Positions 8,051 through 16,528 of a stretch of 37,455 nucleotides of DNA are shown one piece after another. The notes under the pieces are model-generated. The model was not told the origin of the DNA. It did not search any database and saw only the letters and a program-made list of their open reading frames with translations. Numbering within the stretch: the stretch's first letter is position 1; every line of letters begins with the position of its first letter. The stretch comes from an uncultured Lachnospiraceae bacterium (GTDB lineage: Bacteria; Bacillota; Clostridia; Lachnospirales; Lachnospiraceae): assembly GCA_947175435.1 (NCBI GenBank), contig CAMWMS010000007.1, positions 1 to 37,455 of the forward strand, in the 5' to 3' direction. A program made the translations under genes and the position numbers.

Positions 8051-9186
8051 GATTCCTGTATGTAGCCCCGCGTTATCACACGAATCAGATGGATATCATG
8101 AAAGGGCTGATAGAACATGGGCATGAGGTCTGTTTTATCAGCCATTATGCCGCTATCATAGAGGATTATTCCTATGTGACGCCGATCGTATTGGGGTATT
8201 CACGATTGTATCGGCTATTGGATTATCTGTACGTACATGTAATCCACAGAAAAGACCCTGAGGCTATCGTATTTAAGATACAGCATGGATTTCCGCCCAT
8301 GCGCAGGTTGAAGAAACTGATCTGTGATTTTAAACCCGATGTTGTGATTCTCAGAGAGCGTTCCGTATACTCTATGGCAGCATATCTGGTTTGCAGACGA
8401 AAAGGATATCCTTGTATTCTCTATAACCAGAATCCATTGTGGTCAGAGTCGGTAAAGACCGACCTTGCGCATCGTATCGTGGCCAGATTGTCGCCGAAGC
8501 TGCGCATGACGCCTGTTATGGGGATTCGGAAGCAGGGAACGTCTATCAAGGAGAATGACTATTTTGTGCCTTTTATTATGGAACCCCAAAAGGCGCCGGA
8601 GGAGAGGACCTATTTTGAGAATGATACGATACATATCCTCTGTATCGGGAAATATGAGATCAGGAAGCACCACTTGCTATTGATTCAGGTGATAGAGGAA
8701 TTGGTTGGGAAACATGGCAGAATAAAGCTGACATTGATCGGCGAAGCGACGAATCATTTCCAGAAAGAATACTGCGGGCAGATCAGGCAGTATGTGTCGG
8801 AACATCACATGGAAGATATCGTTACGGTTAAGACGAACGTGCCCCGTAGCAAAATGGAAGCGGAATATCTGGCGGCTGATCTGTATGTGATTCCCAGCAC
8901 CCGTGAGATGGCATCGGTGTCACAACTGGAAGCTATGAGCTATTCTCTTCCGGTGATCTGCAGCGATTTAAATGGTACCGCCTGCTATGTGGAGGACGGT
9001 GTGACGGGATATCAGTTTAGGGATTGCGATCAGGCGGATCTGAAAGAGAAGCTGGCTATGATGTTATCTGACAGAGAGCAGATGAAAGAGATGGGGGCGG
9101 CGGGGTATCGGGCGCTCACAGAGAAGTATAATTATGAGAATTATTACCGTACCATCATGCAGATGCGGGATAAACTGCTGCAATGA
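8047..9186 (+). CDS. Glycosyltransferase family 4
   Basis: A 379-residue GT-B protein translationally coupled to the radical SAM gene (ATGA overlap). The N-terminal half opens MRFLYVAPRYHTNQMDIMKGL and includes KPDVVILRERSVYS. The C-terminal half has ILCIGKYEIRKHHLLLIQVI (start of the donor domain) and STREMASVSQLEAMSYSLPVI, the GT4 E-x7-E region, followed by YVEDGVTGY. Its basic, hydrophobic stretch near residues 55-65 may help membrane association. Substrate is not predictable from this. Confidence 0.85.
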   Translation: MRFLYVAPRYHTNQMDIMKGLIEHGHEVCFISHYAAIIEDYSYVTPIVLGYSRLYRLLDYLYVHVIHRKDPEAIVFKIQHGFPPMRRLKKLICDFKPDVVILRERSVYSMAAYLVCRRKGYPCILYNQNPLWSESVKTDLAHRIVARLSPKLRMTPVMGIRKQGTSIKENDYFVPFIMEPQKAPEERTYFENDTIHILCIGKYEIRKHHLLLIQVIEELVGKHGRIKLTLIGEATNHFQKEYCGQIRQYVSEHHMEDIVTVKTNVPRSKMEAEYLAADLYVIPSTREMASVSQLEAMSYSLPVICSDLNGTACYVEDGVTGYQFRDCDQADLKEKLAMMLSDREQMKEMGAAGYRALTEKYNYENYYRTIMQMRDKLLQ

Positions 9187-9198
9187 CAGGGGGCTTAA

Positions 9199-10080
9199 AT
9201 GAAACGTAAGATTAAGGATATTCTGGCAGCGATAGTCTATTTTTTATATGAAAAAGGTATCCTGCACAACCGGATAAAAGTGCATACCATTGACGAGACG
9301 ATCGACGAGCTTCTGAATACCGATAAGAGCATGGTGCGGTTTGGCGACGGGGAGATCGTTATGATCAGAGGTGTGGATCTGATGCTGCAGCAGGCCGCGC
9401 CCGAGATCGGGGAAGGACTTGCAGAGATTCTGACATACCAAAACGATGATCTGATGGTGACCATTCCTGATATTTTCCATACGCTTTCAGATCATCATAG
9501 GGCGAGCAGACAGTTCTGGATGGACCATCTGCTTTTTAACAGGAAAGTATACGAGAAGTACTGTAATAAAGACCGCATATACGGTTCCACGTTTGTGTCC
9601 CGCTGCTATTATTTTGCCTCGGACCGCAGCAGGTGTGCAGGATGGTTTGCAAAAATAAGAAAAATATGGGAAAATAAAGACATTGTGATCGTGGAGGGCA
9701 CGAGGACCCATAACGGTGTCGGCAATGATCTGTTCGACTGCGCGGCAGGTATTGAGAGGATCATATGTCCTCCCAGTAATGCCTATGGAGCGCTGCCGGA
9801 GATTGTAGAGGCGTGTCTTTCTTATAATAAGGACAGGCTGTTTCTCTTATCGGTCGGTGTTGCCGCGAAATTTCTGGCGATGGAATTGTTTCGGAGGGGA
9901 TATCGGGTGCTGGACATCGGTAACATGGATATGGAGTATGAGTGGTATCTGAGAAAGACGCATGATAAGATGTCGCTGGAGAAACATAATGTGATCGGTG
10001 AGAAAGCAAATCGTCAGGCAGCGGCGGATGATGGGGCATACGCAGAATATTTGCAACAGGTGAAGGTGTGGCTGACGTAG
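9199..10080 (+). CDS. GT-D fold glycosyltransferase (DUF1792 type)
   Basis: A 293-residue protein with the pattern SMVRFGDGEIVMIRG near residue 44. The DGE triad in this position is the metal/nucleotide-sugar binding motif of GT-D (DUF1792) enzymes, first described in streptococcal serine-rich-repeat glycoprotein glycosylation. Also seen are STFVSRCYYF near 113, IVIVEGTRTHNGVGNDLF near 154 and LLSVGVAAKFLAMELFRRGYRVLDIGN near 213, all typical of the family core. An AGGGGG site lies 5 bases before ATG 9199. It is likely cytoplasmic and adds a hexose to a growing glycan. Sugar specificity is unknown. Confidence 0.83.
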   Translation: MKRKIKDILAAIVYFLYEKGILHNRIKVHTIDETIDELLNTDKSMVRFGDGEIVMIRGVDLMLQQAAPEIGEGLAEILTYQNDDLMVTIPDIFHTLSDHHRASRQFWMDHLLFNRKVYEKYCNKDRIYGSTFVSRCYYFASDRSRCAGWFAKIRKIWENKDIVIVEGTRTHNGVGNDLFDCAAGIERIICPPSNAYGALPEIVEACLSYNKDRLFLLSVGVAAKFLAMELFRRGYRVLDIGNMDMEYEWYLRKTHDKMSLEKHNVIGEKANRQAAADDGAYAEYLQQVKVWLT

Positions 10081-10100
10081 GATAGAGGTTAGAAAAGAGT

Positions 10101-10673
10101 ATGATAGACAGTAAAGAGGCATACAGACGTTATCTTGCACAGGACAGACTGGCGCTTAACAGACAACAGGACAGGCACCCGAGATTTTTCGGAGATGAGA
10201 TCTGGAAGTTCGAGATTCTGCTTCGTAAAGTAGAATATGATCTTAACTGCCGTCGGGGAGTATTTGGCCGGATTGTAGGAAAATACCATAAATTCCGGTT
10301 TCATCGTTTAAGTGTAAAATTGGGTTTTACGATTCCGCCCAATGTGTTTGGCGAGGGATTGTCGATTCCACACTATGGAACGATAGTAGTGCATGGCAGT
10401 GTGAGGGCAGGCAGGAACTGCCGGCTGCAGGAAGGCGTGACTATCGGGGCTACAAATGGAAGCCATAAGGCGGCGGTGATTGGGGACAACTGTTATTTCG
10501 GAAGCGGTGCGAAAGTGCTGGGGGAGGTTACTGTGGCAGATGATGTGGCGATCGGTGCCGGAGCGGTGGTCACGAAAGATATTACGGAGCCGGGCACTAC
10601 CTGGGGTGGCGTACCGGCAAGGAAAATCAGTGATCGTGATTCCCACAGCAATCTGTGCAAGGCACTTTTCTGA
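10101..10673 (+). CDS. Serine-acetyltransferase-like hexapeptide acyltransferase
   Basis: A 190-residue protein with a helical N-terminus and a left-handed beta-helix made from hexapeptide repeats over residues about 85-175 (IPHYGTIVVHGSVRAG, GVTIGATNGSHKAAVIGDN, VLGEVTVADDVAIGAGAVVTKDI). It closes with WGGVPARKI, the usual acyl-CoA-binding end of CysE/WcaB-type O-acetyltransferases. Lying between a glycosyltransferase and an ABC flippase, it more likely O-acetylates a glycan sugar than serine; that is inference from context. Confidence 0.8.
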   Translation: MIDSKEAYRRYLAQDRLALNRQQDRHPRFFGDEIWKFEILLRKVEYDLNCRRGVFGRIVGKYHKFRFHRLSVKLGFTIPPNVFGEGLSIPHYGTIVVHGSVRAGRNCRLQEGVTIGATNGSHKAAVIGDNCYFGSGAKVLGEVTVADDVAIGAGAVVTKDITEPGTTWGGVPARKISDRDSHSNLCKALF

Positions 10674-10740
10674 TCAAATGTCTGTCGGGAGATTTCATCC
10701 GTGGACAATTGGACGGAAATATGAAGGAGTATCTTAATAA

Positions 10741-12522
10741 ATGAGCGGAGCAAATGAGAACAAAAGAGCTGGAATGCTTACCAAGCTGGGATATATTTTC
10801 GACAAGAGAGATAAATGGAAGATCGGTGCGCTGCTTGTGGCCGTGGTTATTGGCAGTTTGCTGGAACTTTTGGGCGTAACAATTTTTATGCCTTTTATTA
10901 ATATTATCCAGGAACCTGAGACAATCCGGAAGACCTGGTATCTCAAATGGGTGTATGAGCTGTTTCATTTTCAGTCTGCGAAAAGCTTTTTGGCAGCATT
11001 ATCGGTGGCTATTATAGCGGTTTATATCATTAAGAATGTATATCTGATTATTGAGAAGAGCTATATATATCGATTTTCTTATAATACGCAGATGAAATTA
11101 TCCACGCGGTTACTTAGCACATACATGAGAGAGCCGTATACTTTTCATCTGAATAAGAATATCGCTACACTACAGAGAAGCCTGCATGAGGATACATCGA
11201 AATTTATGCAGGTAATTCTCTATTCACTTGAATTGGTAGCGGAGCTTGCAGTTTGTTTTGTGCTGGTGGTGTATCTGTTCTTTGAGAGTAAGACCATCAC
11301 TGTCATTGTTCTGGGGCTGCTGGCGGTATGTGTGGGGGCGTTTTTGCTTCTTACAAGAAAATACAGTCGTAAACTGGGAAAAGACAATCAAGAATATCAG
11401 GGCAAGATCTTCCAGTGGATGAATCAGGCGCTTGGTGGGATCAAAGAGATCAAGATACTGGAAAGAGAAGAGTTTTTTACGGATGAATATCGTAAATATT
11501 ATGTAAAATATGCGATTGGACTTAGAATTGCGAGGACGATTTCCATTCTCCCCAAATATGTGGTGGAGGCTGTGGCAATCTCCGGACTTCTGGTGGGGAT
11601 CATTGTTAAGCTGTTGCTGGGGAAAGCAGATATGACCTATTATATACCGCAGCTGACGGTGTTTGCGGTAGCGGCTTTCCGCCTGATGCCCAGCGTAGGG
11701 CGTATCAATGAGCATGCGACCAACACACTGTATGCTTTACCGTCCGTGGATCTGGTCTATCACGATCTGGTGGAGATTGAAGATTACATTGAGAAACAGG
11801 ATCGTGAGGAGAAGGAGGAATGGAATCTACAGAAAGGTATCGAGGTACAGAATGTGACCTATTATTATCCCGATACCAATGAGCCGGTGATCGACAACGC
11901 CAGTCTCTCCGTCAGGAAGGGACAGACAGTGGCATTTATAGGAGCTTCCGGCGCCGGTAAGACTACTATGGTGGATATTATACTGGGACTGCTGACACCG
12001 CAGAGCGGTGTTGTTATGGCAGATCATATTAATGTACATGAAAAGCCTAAAACATTTCATGCACAGATTGGCTATATCCCGCAGGTAATTTATTTGTCGG
12101 ATGATACGATCCGTAATAATATAGCTTTCGGTGTTAAACAGGAAAACATTAACGAACAGGCGGTGCTGCAGGCAATAGAGAAAGCACAGCTTACCGAGTT
12201 CATAGATAGTCTTCCACACGGACTCGATACGATAGTAGGTGACAGAGGTGTCAGATTATCCGGCGGACAGAGGCAGCGTATCGGAATTGCAAGAGCACTC
12301 TATCATGATCCGGAGATACTTGTGCTTGATGAGGCGACTTCGGCATTGGATAATGACACAGAGGCGGCGGTCATGGAAGCGGTGGAAAATCTGCAGGGCA
12401 CAAAGACGATGATTATTATTGCACACCGCCTGACAACGATCCGCAATGTGGACATAATCTATGAAGTTGAGGACGGTAAAGTAGTTGAGAAGAGCAAGGA
12501 TGAAGTGTTCGGCATACAGTAA
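10741..12522 (+). CDS. ABC transporter, fused permease-ATPase (PglK/MsbA-like flippase)
   Basis: A 593-residue half-transporter. Residues about 25-320 form a six-helix type-1 exporter domain; the ATPase follows from about 365. Walker A is GASGAGKTT (401-409), the signature is LSGGQRQR (506-513), Walker B is ILVLDE (526-531), followed by the D-loop SALD and a switch His in IIIAHRL. Within glycan loci this architecture is found in PglK-type lipid-linked oligosaccharide flippases and in MsbA. A second, clearly related transporter occurs at 33067. The two share TFHxN, RxxPSVG, DDTIRNN and the region around the signature. It presumably flips an undecaprenyl-linked glycan made by the block it sits in. 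Confidence 0.88.
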   Translation: MSGANENKRAGMLTKLGYIFDKRDKWKIGALLVAVVIGSLLELLGVTIFMPFINIIQEPETIRKTWYLKWVYELFHFQSAKSFLAALSVAIIAVYIIKNVYLIIEKSYIYRFSYNTQMKLSTRLLSTYMREPYTFHLNKNIATLQRSLHEDTSKFMQVILYSLELVAELAVCFVLVVYLFFESKTITVIVLGLLAVCVGAFLLLTRKYSRKLGKDNQEYQGKIFQWMNQALGGIKEIKILEREEFFTDEYRKYYVKYAIGLRIARTISILPKYVVEAVAISGLLVGIIVKLLLGKADMTYYIPQLTVFAVAAFRLMPSVGRINEHATNTLYALPSVDLVYHDLVEIEDYIEKQDREEKEEWNLQKGIEVQNVTYYYPDTNEPVIDNASLSVRKGQTVAFIGASGAGKTTMVDIILGLLTPQSGVVMADHINVHEKPKTFHAQIGYIPQVIYLSDDTIRNNIAFGVKQENINEQAVLQAIEKAQLTEFIDSLPHGLDTIVGDRGVRLSGGQRQRIGIARALYHDPEILVLDEATSALDNDTEAAVMEAVENLQGTKTMIIIAHRLTTIRNVDIIYEVEDGKVVEKSKDEVFGIQ

Positions 12523-12531
12523 GGCTGCAGC

Positions 12532-12550
12532 CTGAACTGTTACGATAAAG
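12532..12550 (+). repeat. Half-site related to the 14171-14228 hairpin
   Basis: CTGAACTGTTACGAT followed by AAAG lies in the 45-bp gap before the GT-C gene. It matches the right arm of the hairpin at 14217-14231 at 14 of 15 bases. No partner arm is present nearby. It may be a remnant or a short repeat; no function is claimed. Confidence 0.45.
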
Positions 12551-12567
12551 ACAGATGGGAGACGGTT

Positions 12568-14130
12568 ATGTCGAAAAGCAGTAAATTGACGCAGTGGGAC
12601 GGGAAACAGAAAGAGTGGATGTTCTTTATATCTTTGTTGATATTTTCGCTGTTTATTTTCATGATTCCCGGCGAGTCTGGATATGTTCTGTTTGATGACA
12701 GCAGTTCCTATATGAATCTTTATGCCAATATGGAAGGGGTCATGCCCGGATATCCACTGTTTCTGCATGGTAATAAGCTTATGTTTGGGGAGGAAAATTA
12801 TCTGTATGCGGTAGTGTTGGAACAGGCGGTTCTTGCTACTGTATGCGTGATCGCTTTTATTGCGTTTATTAAGAAAAAATTTCGTCTCAAATATTGGGAA
12901 GCTTATGTATGCTATGCATTGGCGCTGCTTCCGTTTACGACAAATATGCCGGATTCCATGACGACGCATGAGATCGTGACAGAAGGAGTTGCCTATGCAC
13001 TATTTTATCTGTTTATGGCGGCGTTATTACAGACTGTTTGGAATAAGAGTTTTAAATGGCTGATCATATTATGTGGCATGACACTGTTTTTGTCGCTGAT
13101 CCGGTCACAGATGCAGATACTCTTCGGTGCATGTGGTGTAGTCTGCATCTATATTGCCGTTTTGAAGCCTGGGAAGTCGGATGGGAAAAATGGCAGACGG
13201 TTGTTGAGGTTTCTTGGCGGGATGGTCTGCTGTATGGTAATCGGTCTTGCGGGCATATGGGCTGTCGGGAAGGTTAGCACAGCGTTTCAGAATATGAAGG
13301 CGGAAGTGAGAAGAGAAGAACAGAAGAATGCACAGCGGGCAAAGAGCGATGCATCATCTGATTCGGAGAATGCGCAGGAACAGAAAAAACCTGCGAAACC
13401 TGTCATTACGACAAGCCAGTATGTTACATTGATCCTTTCCAGAGGATTGTATGAGTCTGATTATGAGGATCACCTTTTGTTTGAGGATGAGCAAGTGAGA
13501 GATCTGTACCTTTTTATATATCCGCGTCTGGATAAGGCACAGAATCGTTATGTGTATGCGCGGCCCGGATTGTGGATGTGGAAGGACATTGTAGGAGGGA
13601 TCGGTCGCATTGGCGAACAATGTTACCATAATCAAAATAGTTTTTATAGCGAGAATTATCCGGAACTTGTATATAGCAGCAACTATTCTTCCGTAAGAAA
13701 TGCCAATCAGGTAAAAATTGGTGTGACACTGATTAAGGTGCATTTTGGAAGATTCCTGTATCATACGCTTATGCTGCTTCCGCAGGCGTTTATCTGCACG
13801 GTATTCTTCCAGATCGAGCGAATCTATCTGCTGTGCCATTTAGTTACCCTGTTCTTATATCTCTTTGCGATGGCATTAATGATATGGGCATATAAGGATA
13901 AAAAAGTAGAAAACACCTATGGAGAGTTTATGTGCAGTGTGTTAGGGACGAATCTGATTCTTATATTGGTGATTTCTCTGGTGTTTTTCGGGCAACAGAG
14001 ATATCTTGTATATAATTTCGGTACTTTCTATATATCGGGATTTCTGTTATTTATGAAATTATGGAGATTGTATCTACGTGACCTGGCAGTGCAGGTGTGG
14101 GGCCGTATAAGACATAGGAACAGTCTTTAA
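12568..14130 (+). CDS. Multispanning membrane protein, probable GT-C glycosyltransferase
   Basis: A 520-residue protein with about ten membrane helices. The first external loop contains YVLFDDSSSYMN (residues 39-50), an acidic pair in the position where GT-C enzymes carry their catalytic Asp/Glu. The last external region has FFGQQRYLVYNFGTFY, resembling the QRY motif seen near the end of many bacterial GT-C proteins. A charged, low-complexity segment rich in E, K, Q and S occupies about residues 245-285. The next two genes are a GT2 that looks like a polyprenyl-phosphate sugar synthase and a DUF2304 protein, so this enzyme likely transfers the sugar from polyprenyl phosphate to the glycan outside the membrane. 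The family call rests on topology, the acidic loop and context. Confidence 0.65.
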   Translation: MSKSSKLTQWDGKQKEWMFFISLLIFSLFIFMIPGESGYVLFDDSSSYMNLYANMEGVMPGYPLFLHGNKLMFGEENYLYAVVLEQAVLATVCVIAFIAFIKKKFRLKYWEAYVCYALALLPFTTNMPDSMTTHEIVTEGVAYALFYLFMAALLQTVWNKSFKWLIILCGMTLFLSLIRSQMQILFGACGVVCIYIAVLKPGKSDGKNGRRLLRFLGGMVCCMVIGLAGIWAVGKVSTAFQNMKAEVRREEQKNAQRAKSDASSDSENAQEQKKPAKPVITTSQYVTLILSRGLYESDYEDHLLFEDEQVRDLYLFIYPRLDKAQNRYVYARPGLWMWKDIVGGIGRIGEQCYHNQNSFYSENYPELVYSSNYSSVRNANQVKIGVTLIKVHFGRFLYHTLMLLPQAFICTVFFQIERIYLLCHLVTLFLYLFAMALMIWAYKDKKVENTYGEFMCSVLGTNLILILVISLVFFGQQRYLVYNFGTFYISGFLLFMKLWRLYLRDLAVQVWGRIRHRNSL

Positions 14131-14170
14131 GGTGCGGGTTGAGAATGGGACATGGATATAAAGATGAATG

Positions 14171-14228
14171 GTAACTGTTCAGAAGGGGCATCTTCGTAAC
14201 TGTGAAGAACAGGGTTCTGAACAGTTAC
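14171..14228 (+). repeat. 58-bp perfect inverted repeat with nested hairpin
   Basis: Arms GTAACTGTTCAGAA (14171-14184) and TTCTGAACAGTTAC (14215-14228) pair perfectly over 14 bp. The 30-nt loop contains a second hairpin TCTTC-GTAACTGT-GAAGA (14191-14208), whose loop repeats GTAACTGT of the outer arm. It lies in the 131-bp gap between the GT-C and GT2 genes, upstream of the GT2 ribosome binding site. No T tract follows, so it is not a standard terminator. It may be a transcript-processing or stability hairpin, or a small palindromic repeat. Confidence 0.8.
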
Positions 14229-14261
14229 GATGATTGTAAAGAGATAGAGGATGTAAATGAT

Positions 14262-14981
14262 ATGACGGACGCAAAAGTGCTGATTATTATTCCGGCATAC
14301 AATGAGTCGGAAAGCATTGAAAATGTGATAGATCATTTGACGGATCAGGCGCCGTGGTGTGATTATCTGGTTATTAATGACGGCTCTACGGACAATACAT
14401 TGAGTATCTGTGAGCAGGAACATTTTCATTATCTGGATCTGCCGATTAATCTGGGAATCGGCGGTGCCGTGCAGGCAGGGTATGTATATGCCCGAAAGAA
14501 CAATTATGACATTGCTGTGCAGATGGACGGAGACGGGCAGCATGATATTGCCTATCTGAAGGATATGCTACAGCCTATTCTCGACGGGGAGGCGGATATT
14601 GTAATCGGGTCGCGTTTCCTGAAAAAAGAAGGATTTCAGTCCTCCCAGTCGAGGCGGATCGGGATCGGAATCTTAAGTATGTTGATCCGGTTGACTACGG
14701 GGCAGAGAATCATAGATGTGACCAGCGGTTATCGTGCGGTCAACAGGATGTTTATCGATATTTATTCCAGGGATTATCCGACGGATTATCCGGAGCCGGA
14801 AGCAATCGTTACTGCCATAATGCACAGAGGCAGGGTGAAGGAAGTGCCGGTCAGGATGCGGGCGCGGGAAAGCGGAACCAGTTCCATTACGCTGCGCAAA
14901 TCCGTCTATTATATGATTAAGGTGACACTGGCGATTCTTATCTGTCGGTTAAGCTACGGCTTCAGGAGGGCTAAGAGATGA
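14262..14981 (+). CDS. GT2 glycosyltransferase, polyprenyl-phosphate sugar synthase type
   Basis: A 239-residue GT-A enzyme of the dolichol-phosphate-mannose synthase branch of GT2. It opens VLIIIPAYNESESIENVID, then VINDGSTDNT, LGIGGAVQAGYVYA and QMDGDGQHD (the DxD-like metal site). EPEAIVTAIMHRGRVKEVPV and RESGTSSI mark the usual C-terminal region. I chose ATG 14262 over the track's GTG 14202, because the longer start would place the inverted repeat inside the coding region and lacks a ribosome site. The next gene overlaps by 4 bp and encodes DUF2304, a frequent partner. Likely role: loading a sugar onto undecaprenyl phosphate on the inner leaflet. Confidence 0.87.
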   Translation: MTDAKVLIIIPAYNESESIENVIDHLTDQAPWCDYLVINDGSTDNTLSICEQEHFHYLDLPINLGIGGAVQAGYVYARKNNYDIAVQMDGDGQHDIAYLKDMLQPILDGEADIVIGSRFLKKEGFQSSQSRRIGIGILSMLIRLTTGQRIIDVTSGYRAVNRMFIDIYSRDYPTDYPEPEAIVTAIMHRGRVKEVPVRMRARESGTSSITLRKSVYYMIKVTLAILICRLSYGFRRAKR

Positions 14982-15361
14982 TTCCGTCTACGCTGCGTAT
15001 AACACTGATCATTGCAGTTGTATGCTATTTTATTATTATTTTGTATTTTCTTAAAAATAGGGCGTTGAACTTAAAATATACACTCCTGTGGCTTTTGGCG
15101 GGCGTAGTGATGGGAGTGCTTGTGATTTTTCCGGAAATGTTGCAGCGTATTATACGTGTATTCGGTATTCAAAGCAACATGAACGGTCTGTTTATTATCG
15201 CAATCGGGTTTATGCTCATGATATTGATGGCACTGACTTCCATTGCATCCAGACAGAACATGAAGATTAGATCACTGGTTCAGGAGATCGGTATCCTTGA
15301 TAAGAGAATTCGGGAGCTGGAGGATGGACATAGTGACAGTGTGGGTGAGAGAGATGTCTGA
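14978..15361 (+). CDS. DUF2304 small membrane protein
   Basis: A 127-residue protein with three predicted helices: about 7-26, 35-54 (LLWLLAGVVMGVLVIFPEML) and 72-92, followed by a charged, probably coiled-coil tail (VQEIGILDKRIRELEDG). The pattern and its coupling to a GT2 polyprenyl-phosphate glycosyltransferase match DUF2304. The biochemical role is not established as far as I know. From context it could help flip or channel the polyprenyl-phosphate sugar, by analogy with GtrA, or anchor the GT2. It overlaps the genes on both sides. Confidence 0.8.
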   Translation: MIPSTLRITLIIAVVCYFIIILYFLKNRALNLKYTLLWLLAGVVMGVLVIFPEMLQRIIRVFGIQSNMNGLFIIAIGFMLMILMALTSIASRQNMKIRSLVQEIGILDKRIRELEDGHSDSVGERDV

Positions 15362-16478
15362 CAGAATGGAAATAGCAATCGATCTGTTGTGGCTCAGGCC
15401 CAGACAGGTAGGTGGGACTGAATTTTATATCAGAAATTTATTGGATGGTTTTCTGCGGCTTGAAGAGGACTACCATTTTATCCTGCTTGTATCAAAAGAT
15501 AATAGAGATTCGCTTTCACATTATGCGAAAGATGACAGAATTTCCCTGCTGGAGGCCAATGTAGAATCCGCGAATATCGCGAGGCGTATCCTCTGGCAGT
15601 TTTTCTGCCAGAACAGGCTGTTACGCAGGAATCATATCCGCAAGTGTTTTGTTCCGGTGTACTGCCGTCCGCTTTTCAATGGCGGAATCACTTATATTAA
15701 TGTAATTCATGATCTGCAGGCCGCGCATTATCCTGAATATCATCCATTCCATGAGATCGCTTATTCCAGATTGTGTTGGTGGTTGGATGTGCATTTTTCC
15801 AAACATATCGTGGCGATATCCGACTGGGTGCGGGAGGATATCATGGTCAGATATCATGTGAAGCCGGAGAAGATCACGACGATCTATAATCCTATTACGG
15901 TAGATCCGAACGAGATGGTATCGATGACAGAACTGTCTGAGAAGTACGGTGTCTCGGAAAATGAATATTACTATACGGTTTCACAATTGATACCACACAA
16001 GAATCTGGACACGATCATTGAAGTTATGAGCTGGATCAAAGAGCAAAAGATTGACTTGCCGGGCAGGCTTTTGATTTCCGGCGTAAACGGGGAGAGCCGG
16101 AAGACATTGGAGCGGCAGATACGGGACAGAGGACTGGACAGGGAGATCACACTGACCGGGTTTGTGGAAAATGTTGAACGGAACGCTCTATATAAATACA
16201 GCAGAGCATTTCTGTTTCCCAGTGTGTTTGAAGGGTTCGGGATGCCGCCGATCGAAGCGATGCTTTTCGGAACCGTTGTAATTGCGGCGGACAGGACATG
16301 TATTCCTGAGGTGACACAGGGAAAAGCAAATTATGTGGCGGATCCTTATGATGTGCAGGAATGGATTCGGGTTATGCAGGCTCCTGTGGACAGGATCGGG
16401 GAGATGGATTTTGGGGTGTATGATCAGGGAAGACTGACGAGGAAATATTATCAGATGTTATTGGATATGTTGGGATGA
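15354..16478 (+). CDS. Glycosyltransferase family 4
   Basis: A 374-residue GT-B enzyme. Its N-terminus reads IAIDLLWLRPRQVGGTEFYIRNLLDGF, with the acceptor-side glycine loop. CFVPVYCRPLF and ISDWVREDIMVRYHV are typical of mannosyltransferase-like GT4 proteins. The donor domain has YTVSQLIPHKNLDTIIEVM, TGFVENVERNALYK and FEGFGMPPIEAMLFGT with the E-x7-E pair. The track start at 15297 would overlap DUF2304 by 65 bp. ATG 15354, with GGTGAGAGAG just upstream and a short overlap with the DUF2304 stop, is more likely. It is the last gene of the block bounded by E1 and E2. Confidence 0.87.
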   Translation: MSDRMEIAIDLLWLRPRQVGGTEFYIRNLLDGFLRLEEDYHFILLVSKDNRDSLSHYAKDDRISLLEANVESANIARRILWQFFCQNRLLRRNHIRKCFVPVYCRPLFNGGITYINVIHDLQAAHYPEYHPFHEIAYSRLCWWLDVHFSKHIVAISDWVREDIMVRYHVKPEKITTIYNPITVDPNEMVSMTELSEKYGVSENEYYYTVSQLIPHKNLDTIIEVMSWIKEQKIDLPGRLLISGVNGESRKTLERQIRDRGLDREITLTGFVENVERNALYKYSRAFLFPSVFEGFGMPPIEAMLFGTVVIAADRTCIPEVTQGKANYVADPYDVQEWIRVMQAPVDRIGEMDFGVYDQGRLTRKYYQMLLDMLG

Positions 16479-16528
16479 GATGAAGGCTTGAGGTGATTAT
16501 TTACGTCCACGGGTTATCTAAGACGGAC

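Noticed and set aside
14202-14261. Longer GT2 start at GTG 14202
   Set aside because: It would begin inside the inverted repeat, has no ribosome site, and adds residues before the normal GT2 first strand.
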